Assembly (NCBI GenBank): GCA_943787265.1
Contig: CALSLT010000034.1
Span: 1-43,962 of the forward strand
From: an uncultured Planctomycetaceae bacterium
GTDB taxonomy: Bacteria > Planctomycetota > Planctomycetia > Planctomycetales > Planctomycetaceae
Direction of reading: 5' to 3'
DNA length: 43,962 nucleotides
Shown: in pieces, positions 38,039 through 43,962 of the stretch
Layout: each line of letters starts with the position of its first letter
Position numbering within the stretch: the first letter of the stretch is position 1
Notes under the pieces: generated by a model
What the model was told of the DNA's origin: nothing
Databases searched by the model: none
What the model saw: the letters and a program-made list of their open reading frames with translations, nothing else
Program-made: the position numbers and the translations under genes

Positions 38039-38178
38039 TCGACGTTTCTTGATTTCAGTATTTCTGTAGTTGTTGTTAGGTGTTTCTGAAGACGTCGCGC
38101 ATTTTCTGAGCCACTTCAACTTCATCGGTTTCCGACACTCTTCGCCCCGATCCTTCCCGCTATTTTACAGGGCTAATC

Positions 38179-38953
38179 TTAATTGCCTTGCGCCAGCAAC
38201 CATGCTTCGCACGGTGAGAACCAGTTCACGTCTTTTAACCCCGTGACCACCCGTTTCAGAGACCATGATTTCCGTGGTTCCGCCCGCAGCGTCCAGTGCT
38301 TTTTCATAGACCACACACTGCCACCGCCATGGCTTTTGTCATCCAGGCGCACAGACCATAAATGTCGGAGCGATCTTGCCGCTCATCGGGAACTCCTCCG
38401 CAATTGTTTGCGTTCCCTTTACACCACAAATAGGCCGCCGAACCGGGTAATCACAAAATTCGGTTCACAAGACCGCTGATCCGCATCATCGACATTCGGA
38501 TAGGCAGGTTGATCATAATGCTGGCTCAAGCGCAACACCAAATGACCCGCCCGCCGACGATCCGACCACACCAAGTTGATTCGGATCGATATTCCATTTC
38601 TTTGCATTCTGACGCACCAGGTCGCATCGCACGTTGCACATCTTGAAAGGCCCGCCTCACGATCGCCAGAAGCCCGATACTTGAGCATAAAAACCGTAAC
38701 CCCGCATTCGTTCAGCCCATTCGATGATTTCCGGCTTAGGCGTCTGATGTTGATAGGCACCCCCCAGGGCAATAGACAAACCGCGGGAGTCGGCTCAGCC
38801 CGTTAGAGCAGAAAAGAGCACCAGGTGCGGATCCTTCACGTTTTCATACCGAACCTTTCCGCGACGGGTCACGTCATGTTTCAGCCGATTCGCCGCACCG
38901 CCCGACCTGCTCCAAAGGCCACAATCGAACCACTGGGCGCCCCTCCGACACAT
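38179..38953 (-). pseudogene. Alpha/beta-hydrolase (esterase) remnant, multiply frameshifted
   Basis: Read across frames on the minus strand, this is a BD-FAE-like esterase: KVRYENVKDPHLVLF, GGAYQHQTPKPEIIEWAERM, VTVFMLKYRASGDREAGL, WNIDPNQLGVVGSSAGG then HLVLRLSQHYDQ. The C-terminal part has MVCAPDDKSH (acid) and SETGGHGVK (His), and ends NWFSPCEAWLLAQGN at the TAA 38179-38181. Nucleophile, acid and His regions are all present, so the family call is firm. At least five one-base shifts interrupt it; one is an extra G next to the nucleophile elbow (plus-strand CCC at 38545-38547). A site AAGGAGG lies nine bases before a candidate ATG at 38953. The gene directly follows the sulfatase below, suggesting an operon. 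Confidence 0.7.
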
Positions 38954-38979
38954 CCACCAGTTCCTCCTTCGCCGATTTT

Positions 38980-40469
38980 TCAGTCGCTTTTTTCCGCTTT
39001 TGTTTCGGGCGTGGCTTTGTAGTGCCTGACTGCCCTTGAGCCACTCATAGTCAGCGTATTGGTATGGCTTCTCAGGAGGTCCCCACAGATCAGGCGCATT
39101 CCCTTTGTTCCACTCTTTCCAACGAGCGAGCATCGATTGCACCCGCTCCGGCTGCGATGCAGCCAGATCGGTTGTTTCGCTGAGGTCGTCTTTCAAATTG
39201 AACAGTTTTGGCTTCCTGCCAACGATCAGTTTATAGTCCCCTTCACGTATCACGCCTCCAAGACCTGGGCCTCTGACCGTATGCCAGTAAAGCACGTCCA
39301 TGCGGCGGGTCTTTTGATTGCTGGGTCATGTAGGGACGAATGTCCTTCCCGTGCAGGCCGGCTTCCGCCGGATCGCCCCCGGCCATCGCGATCGCAGTCG
39401 CGCCGATATCCAATGAAGTAACCGCCTCTTCCAGCACACCGCCGCTTGGGCGCCTTGCCGGGCCACCTGACGATCATCGGCACACGAAGGCCGCCCTCGT
39501 ACGCGTTGCCTTTGGCCCCCTTTAGCGGACGATTATCACTCGTCCTTTGCATTCCCGCCGTGATCACTCAAGAACCACACGACGGTGTTGTCGGTAAGGC
39601 CCAACTGATCGAGTTCCGTTAGCAACTGTCCGACACCCAGATCCAACTCATAGACCATGGCGCCATAGACGCTGCGAGCCGCCGGCTTCACGCCGGGAAC
39701 CTTGCTCATCTTGTCCGCGGGGAACTTTGCAATCGTTTCCTCCGGCGCCTCAAGATCTAGGTGTGGGGCATTGTAGGACATGAACAGGAAGAACCGTTCC
39801 GTTTGATTCTTCTTCATAAAAGCGACCCCCGCATCGGTCAGCTCGCGCGTCAGGTACTGATCCCATTGCACCGGTTCCATGTTATGAATCAGAGGTAGGG
39901 TATGATGGATGTCACGCCACCTGGCCGGCCGCTTTAATGGATTGAATCTTCCTTTGTAGGACGGATGATCTAGCGGATAGTACATCAGCCCGCCGCTTAG
40001 GAATCCAAACCAATCGTCAAAGCCCATGGAGTTTGGATGCTGGTCATTGGTGGTACCCAGATGCCATTTTCCCACTCCGCCGGTAACGTAACCCTGTTTT
40101 TGTAGCAAGCTGGCGATCGTCTCCATTTTCGGCAGACCCTGCTTGGGATCCAGTGGCAGAGTTTGGTTCTTGTAGTAACCAAACGTCGATTGATATCGCC
40201 CGGTTAAGAATCCGGCGCGTGAAGGGCCGCACATGTGCCAGGTCACATACCCGGAAGTGAAACGCACTCCATCCTTTGCCAGCGAATCGATATGCGGTGT
40301 CGGGATGGTCCTGGCAGCCATAACAGCCGACATCGTTGTAGCCCAAATCATCTGCCATGATGACGATGATGTTCGGGCGCGTCTGCTCCGCACCGAAAAC
40401 AGAATGGCCCAACATGAAACCGGAAATGAGCACTCCCAGCACGATGGACTTTCGATTTTTCATTTTCAT
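38980..40469 (-). pseudogene. Type I sulfatase, multiply frameshifted (minus strand)
   Basis: The ATG at 40469 or, better placed behind AAAGGG, at 40463 starts MKNRKSIVLGVLISGFMLGH (signal), then RPNIIVIMADDLGYNDVGCY. After a one-base shift near 40307 come PTPHIDSLAKDGVRFTSGYV and WHMCGPSRAGFLTG, the C-x-P-x-R formylglycine site. GYVTGGVGKWHLGT and TVVWFLSDHGG follow, then (after further shifts near 39552, 39445 and 39305) GLRVPMIVRWPGKAP, SLDIGATAIAMAGGDP and DYKLIVGRKPKLFNLKDDLS. One more shift gives a natural C-terminus ending HYKATPETKAEKSD at TGA 38980-38982. Each break is explained by one added base. Sequence error or ongoing decay are both possible. A LamG remnant lies upstream and an esterase downstream. 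Confidence 0.8.
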
Positions 40470-40537
40470 CCCTTTGTTGATATCAGGATTTTGGTATCTC
40501 ATAGATGTTTTCAAATTCCTTATCGCAGCCCATGCAT

Positions 40538-40693
40538 TCAAGGCCGATGTTGTTGATAGATGTCGTGTATTTCATCAGGGGAAAGCGCCACGTTCCAAAA
40601 CGTCATCTCATCCATGGCGCCCACACAACTGCGAGGCGGACGAGGGCCTCTTAGCGATTCGGCAGGCACACTCCAGGTAAAGGAGGGACTGCT
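40538..40693 (-). pseudogene. C-terminal LamG (concanavalin-like) remnant
   Basis: The minus-strand frame ending TGA 40538-40540 contains CVGAMDEMTFWNVALSPDEI then HDIYQQHRP. This is the signature end of LamG domains (G-x-[ML]-D-E-[VM] ... W/F-N-x-A-L-S-x-x-E-I). The first ~100 residues expected for such a domain are absent; the frame runs back only to the preceding PSCyt stop. It could be a LamG domain from a lost gene between the PSCyt and sulfatase genes. Confidence 0.6.
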
Positions 40694-42146
40694 TTACTTG
40701 CGATACAAAAAGGCATCAGATGTAACGAGAGAAGTAATGAGGGGCGTTCATGCTGCCGTTGCTTTCTTGATAGGCGTTGTGGGCAGCAAGGAGGACGGGT
40801 CTGTCATGAATGGTCTCGTTGCGTCCCATCCAAAAACGGAAGGCGTGACGGACAAACACTTGTTCAACGCGTTCGCTATTTGCAAGCTTTGTAATCATCT
40901 CAAGAGCATCGGTGACGGGGCCGTCTAGCTCTGGGCTTCCTGACTCAACGATTTCCCCAGTGGTGTCAACTGGTTTGCCGAGTTCTTTAGTCCGGTAAAA
41001 CCCTGCGTGATCGTACATCTCAAACGGAAGGCCGAGCGGATCCATTTTTTCATGACACTTCCAGCAATACTCCTCACGAGTTACTCGCATACGGTCGCGC
41101 AGTGGAGTATCAGGCTCATCCGGAAGCTGGGCATCGACGGTAATAGGGACATCTGGTATCCCTCCACCAAGAAGGCGCTCTCGAATCCATATGCCACGGT
41201 GGATCGCATGGTTATCCATCGCATCTGAATGGGAGAGCAGCCAGGAAGGTTGTGTTAGGATTCCAAGACGTTGCCCTTTAGGTGCGCTGTGTAAGTATCT
41301 CTCAGGCTTAAATGAGCCTGTTCCATATGAGCGATGGCCCACTCTTGCGTAGAATGCATCTGCGTCTGACGGGATTTCAGGTGCTTGATACCCTTTTTCG
41401 TGCCCGTATTTGAGCACGTGATGTTCTCGCAGCAGTTCAATCCTCTCCTCCATGGTGAAAGATTTTTCTGACTCAAGTTCCCTCCTAATAGTCTTCCAGG
41501 TTCTCTCTTCTGAAGTTGTTTTCTCGGGTGTTTTTGCATCTTCTTTCGGCTGTGTTTTTTTTTGGGCGCCTTATCTTTATACCGGGGTAATACCCCTTAT
41601 TGATATGGGCAAACACGACTTTTTGAGTCGTCAGGAGTTCCTTCAATACTTGCTGATCTTCCTCGAGGATTAATTCAACCAAACGGTCTGTGCTAGCCAT
41701 ATTGTAGAGCACGGTTCCTTTTAAAATGCTGCGGTGCTCTTTTATACCCTGTTCTTGTTAAGGCCTTATCGTCCTTGCAGATATCCTGCCGCAAGGTCGT
41801 AGTCGAAATACTCTCTGAAAAATTGAAGGATCCGCGGTTTTCGAATGCTGTCATCTGCGAGCATGCGAGAAAGCTCACGTTTCACATCCTCCCTGGATCG
41901 CATGTTTCCGGTTACTATGGCTTCCCGGAGTTGCACATCTGGCTTTATGTAGCACAGGGCTCGGTTGAGCGCATTACCGAGTTCCCAGTCCTGTAACATG
42001 ACACGCCCCGAATTGATCTGGCTCTCCTGTTTGAGCTAGTTCAGAATAGAACAGAGCATCCCGATCTAAGAAGATCGCAGACAAGCCCCTAAAGAGTCCT
42101 TCTTCTTGTCCAAGTTTTGGAATTAGCTCGCTAATTAAGTCCACAT
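40694..42146 (-). pseudogene. C-terminal two-thirds of a PSCyt protein (DUF1592/1588/1585), frameshifted
   Basis: On the minus strand from the edge of the old IS3 copy: NVDLISELIPKLGQEEG, then MLQDWELGNALNRALCYIKP and FREYFDYDLAAGY (DUF1592), then TDRLVELILEEDQQVLKELL, FAHINKGYYPGIK, a Lys-rich insert, PKGQRLGILTQPSWLLSHSD (DUF1588), YCWKCHEKMDPLGLPFEMYD with a CxxCH, and VFVRHAFRFWMGRNE (DUF1585). With one G removed at 40741-40744 the C-terminus reads SLVTSDAFLYRK and ends at TAA 40694-40696, the normal family ending. Several other shifts occur near 41450-41780 and 41990. The N-terminus was removed by the IS3-type insertion. The region is more AT-rich than the rest of the window. Confidence 0.78.
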
Positions 42147-42246
42147 TGCGGTAGCCCATGACTGGTGGACACCTGAAGGATTTCTAAGATTTCTTTCAGG
42201 AGACTTTCATGTCAGAGAAAACGAAGCGAGCACGTCGTTCATTCAG
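42147..42246 (+). mobile_element. Older IS3-family copy, left part
   Basis: These 100 bp are identical to the first 100 bp of the intact element (43434-43533 read on the minus strand). They cover the terminal repeat, the leader, and the first codons of orfA (MSEKTKRARRSF). The copy continues at 43534 after the nested insertion. Its left end adjoins the minus-strand PSCyt remnant. Confidence 0.9.
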
Positions 42247-42277
42247 TGCGATTGCCCAGTTGGGATGGACACCTGAA
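42247..42277 (+). repeat. IS3 terminal inverted repeat (orfB end)
   Basis: It reads TGCGATTGCCCAGTTGGGA then TGGACACCTGAA. It aligns base for base with the orfA-end repeat, with differences mostly in the middle. Confidence 0.85.
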
Positions 42278-42284
42278 TTAGTTT

Positions 42285-43169
42285 TTAGACGGCAAGCTTT
42301 GCTTGGTGTTGTTCTTCGAATTCGTCAGGTGTTTTGTATCCGAGGGTCTGATGAATTCTCTTGGAGTTGTAGAACGTTTCGATGTACTGGAAGACGCTGA
42401 GTCTTGCTTGAGTGATGTCCTCGAAGGTTTCGAACTTCGTCCATTCGTGCTTGAGTGACCAGAAGAAACGTTCCATGACGGCGTTGTCGTAGCAGCATCC
42501 GGTACGACTCATCGAGCAGATCATGTTGAGTGTTCTCAGAGTCTGCTGGTATTCATCGCTGGTGTATTGCGAGCCTCGATCGCTGTGGTGAAGCAGACCG
42601 TTCGTGTCAGGCTTCCGCGATTCAACAGCGTTACGAAGAGCTGAGCTGACCAACGGCGTGGCGAGACTTTCGGAAATCGCCCAACCGACAACCTTGCGAC
42701 TGAACAAGTCCAGGACAACAGCCAGATAAACCCAGCCGGTTGCCGTCGGCAGATACGTGATATCGGTCACCCACTTTCTGTTCGGAGCACCTGCTTTGAA
42801 GGACTGATTCAGAACGTTTGGTGCCGCCATCTTTGAAGGATCAGAAACCGTTGTCGTTGGCGAAAATTTCTTTGAGACTTTGCTTTTCAGTCCCATTTCC
42901 CGCATCGCCGCTGCGACTGTGTTGCGACAGACTGTTTCCAGAGAGTCATCTTCCTTGAGTCGATCAGCGATTTTGTAACTGCCATAAATCCCGTGCGACT
43001 CGTCGTAGACCTGCTTAATTGAAGTGCGGATTCGAGCCGACCGTTGAGCCCTCAAGCCGGGCCCGGCCTTCAGCCACCTGTAGAATCCACTCGAGCTGAC
43101 ATTGAGAGTTCGACACATCGACGTCACTGAAAACGAGTCACGATGCTGCTTGATCCATGCGTATTTCAT
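42285..43169 (-). CDS. IS3-family transposase OrfB (DDE integrase core)
   Basis: This 294-residue protein starts MKYAWIKQHRDSFSVTSMCR with an HTH_21-type N-terminus. The rve core has Asp in WVTDITYLPTATGWVYLAVV, Asp in LLHHSDRGSQYTSDEY and Glu in GCCYDNAVMERFFWSLKHEW. The tail YNSKRIHQTLGYKTPDEFEE is typical of the family. Its ATG overlaps the orfA stop (ATGA). In related elements the active enzyme is an OrfAB fusion made by -1 frameshifting. The orfB frame is open upstream back to an A7 run, so fusion is possible here. Confidence 0.94.
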   Translation of the reverse strand: MKYAWIKQHRDSFSVTSMCRTLNVSSSGFYRWLKAGPGLRAQRSARIRTSIKQVYDESHGIYGSYKIADRLKEDDSLETVCRNTVAAAMREMGLKSKVSKKFSPTTTVSDPSKMAAPNVLNQSFKAGAPNRKWVTDITYLPTATGWVYLAVVLDLFSRKVVGWAISESLATPLVSSALRNAVESRKPDTNGLLHHSDRGSQYTSDEYQQTLRTLNMICSMSRTGCCYDNAVMERFFWSLKHEWTKFETFEDITQARLSVFQYIETFYNSKRIHQTLGYKTPDEFEEQHQAKLAV

Positions 43170-43471
43170 TGTGACTCCCTCGCGAAATACGCTGTGGCTT
43201 TTTTTAGAATTTCACGTTCCATTTCAGCTCGCTGCAGACGCTTTCTGAGATGCTTGATCTCATCCTGCAACGCAGCGGTCGAGGCGTCGTCACCACATGG
43301 TTCTGGCTCTGGAGCCAGCTTCGAGTGCCAATCCCTGAGACTCTTCGCTGCAACACCAACAGCGTCCGCTGCCGCCTTGAACGAGTACCCCTGCTTGACC
43401 ACAAGATCGACGGCGTCCCGCTTAAATTCAGCACTGAATGAACGACGTGCTCGCTTCGTTTTCTCTGACAT
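43166..43471 (-). CDS. IS3-family OrfA (helix-turn-helix)
   Basis: This 101-residue protein has an HTH_Tnp_1 domain (FSAEFKRDAVDLVVKQGYSF, AAADAVGVAAKSLRDWHSK) and a C-terminal leucine-zipper-like coil (LQDEIKHLRKRLQRAEMERE). It binds the terminal repeats and regulates transposition in this family. A GGAG site precedes the ATG by about six bases. The slippery A7 run lies 29-35 bases before its stop. Confidence 0.93.
   Translation of the reverse strand: MSEKTKRARRSFSAEFKRDAVDLVVKQGYSFKAAADAVGVAAKSLRDWHSKLAPEPEPCGDDASTAALQDEIKHLRKRLQRAEMEREILKKATAYFARESQ
43199..43205 (-). promoter_or_regulatory. Candidate -1 frameshift site (A7 then G) joining orfA and orfB
   Basis: On the minus strand, orfA reads CTA AAA AAA GCC. 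Slipping back one base on A-AAA-AAA enters the orfB frame, which has no stop between here and its own start. The fusion would read K-K-S-H-S-V-F-R-E-G-V-T-M-K-Y. This is the standard IS3 strategy. Confidence 0.75.
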
Positions 43472-43502
43472 GAAAGTCTCCTGAAAGAAATCTTAGAAAT
43501 CC

Positions 43503-43533
43503 TTCAGGTGTCCACCAGTCATGGGCTACCGCA
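43503..43533 (-). repeat. IS3 terminal inverted repeat (orfA end)
   Basis: Read on the minus strand it is TGCGGTAGCCCATGACTGG then TGGACACCTGAA. The same 31 bases start the older copy at 42147. Confidence 0.85.
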
Positions 43534-43690
43534 CAGTGCTGAATTTAAGCGGGACGCCGTCGATCTTGTGGTCAAGCAGGGGGTACTCGTTCAAGGCGGC
43601 AGCGGACGCTGTTGGTGTTGCAGCGAAGAGTCCTCAGGGATTGGCACTCGAAGCTGGCCTCCAGAGCCAGAACCATGTGGTGACGACGCC
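43534..43690 (+). mobile_element. Older IS3-family copy, continuation after the nested insertion
   Basis: The sequence resumes orfA at TGCTGAATTTAAGCGGGACG and matches the intact copy through GTGGTGACGACGCC, with three one-base insertions (G run 43579-43583, CC 43632-43633, CC 43658-43659) and no substitution. At about 43691 similarity ends where IS256-type DNA begins. The rest of this copy is beyond or lost. Confidence 0.9.
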
Positions 43691-43798
43691 GAGTTACTTT
43701 AGAAAGTTGTGTTTGAGGAGAAGTTGAAAGAGGCGGCGTGTTTCGAGATGAATTGGTTGTTCAACAAGATTCCAAATCATTTTGAAAGGCACGCCACC
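43691..43798 (+). other. Probable left end of an IS256-type element
   Basis: The stretch between the IS3 remnant and the next start has no homology to IS3 and ends with GAAAGG before the ATG. It starts abruptly at GAGTTACTTTAG, which is probably the element's terminus, but the other end is outside the window. Confidence 0.45.
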
Positions 43799-43962
43799 AT
43801 GTTTGAGAGTAACGGTTCTTCAATTTCTGATCCAATTGCTAAGAGCGATTCAGGGGCGGATTCCCCTCGTGACGCGTTGACAGAGATTCTTCGAGCGGGT
43901 GCTCAGAAGATGCTGGCTGCGGCCATTGAACAGGAAGTTGCCAGCTATGTTGCCGAGCGGCG
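43799..43962 (+). CDS. IS256-family (mutator type) transposase, N-terminal part
   Basis: From the ATG at 43799 the frame is open to the window edge for 54 codons. DALTEILRAGAQKMLAAAIE then QEVASYVAERR matches the N-terminal helix of IS256-family transposases (L-x-x-x-L-R-x-G-A-x-x-[LM]-L-x-x-A-[IV]-E-x-E-V). The catalytic DDE region lies beyond the window. It appears to have landed in the older IS3 copy, giving three layers of mobile DNA at this spot. Confidence 0.75.
   Translation, partial: MFESNGSSISDPIAKSDSGADSPRDALTEILRAGAQKMLAAAIEQEVASYVAER

Larger units (their letters stand above)
42247..43533 (-). mobile_element. Intact IS3-family insertion sequence
   Basis: The element is 1287 bp. 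Its ~31-bp imperfect terminal repeats both begin TGCG and share GCCCA and TGGACACCTGAA. It carries orfA and orfB on the minus strand. A 3-bp target duplication CAG flanks it (42244-42246 and 43534-43536), as expected for IS3 elements. The target is orfA of an older copy of the same element in opposite orientation. Confidence 0.93.

Noticed and set aside
42147..43536. A ~100-bp perfect palindrome with long spacer, at first read as an amplification chimera.
   Set aside because: The arms are explained by nested insertion of one IS3 copy into another in opposite orientation, with aligned terminal repeats and a CAG target duplication.
1..43962. tRNA, rRNA, riboswitch or CRISPR.
   Set aside because: Reading through the window on both strands, I found no cloverleaf, rRNA-like segment, known aptamer core or regularly spaced repeats. 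Absence is by eye only; a covariance-model search would settle it.

Overview
This window looks like accessory DNA from a marine-type planctomycete (Pirellulales/Planctomycetales-like). The evidence is the gene families present. There are two PSCyt proteins (cytochrome c heme motif plus DUF1587/1592/1588/1585), each beside a Tat-exported DUF1552 protein. There are also six sulfatases or sulfatase remnants, DUF1080-type proteins, EF-hand and FG-GAP proteins, and a giant VCBS/RTX surface protein with an N-terminal LEPR-xLL-like motif. Short palindromic repeats are scattered between genes. No tRNA, rRNA, CRISPR array or core housekeeping gene was seen.

Layout. 345-6421: giant cadherin/VCBS/RTX-like surface protein broken by many frameshifts, closed by a clear terminator. 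6756-7285: frameshifted P-loop kinase. 8124-8250: IS3-type transposase tail. 8469-9782: cupin sugar-isomerase-like enzyme. 10599-16936: DUF1552 gene followed by a 1643-residue PSCyt protein whose central domain is repeated about four times. 17132-19971: secreted concanavalin-like protein, EF-hand/esterase fusion, and an internally deleted sulfatase. 20243-25833: second PSCyt-DUF1552 pair (4-nt overlap) and the only uninterrupted sulfatase. 26007-34884: damaged esterase, FG-GAP protein, a sulfatase in line with a PHP-like protein across an amber codon, a frameshifted sulfatase, and a DUF1080 protein. 34997-37782: sulfatase N-terminus cut by a complete IS21 element. 37783-42146, minus strand: decayed PSCyt, LamG remnant, sulfatase, esterase and PSCyt remnants. 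42147-43962: an intact IS3 element nested inside an older copy of itself, then the start of an IS256-type transposase.

Together the genes suggest an exported system for desulfating and deacylating sulfated polysaccharide. Sulfatases and esterases would strip substituents, concanavalin-like domains would bind sugar, and the PSCyt/DUF1552 pairs would do an unknown envelope redox job. That functional link is inference from family and neighbourhood.

Caution: most apparent pseudogenes here are broken by one-base changes in short homopolymers. Two IS3 copies in the window differ by three one-base insertions and no substitution over about 250 bp. Many frameshifts may therefore be sequence errors. 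The 10-bp duplication (28459-28478), the amber codon (30560), the 8-nt esterase deletion and the sulfatase internal deletion are not of that type.
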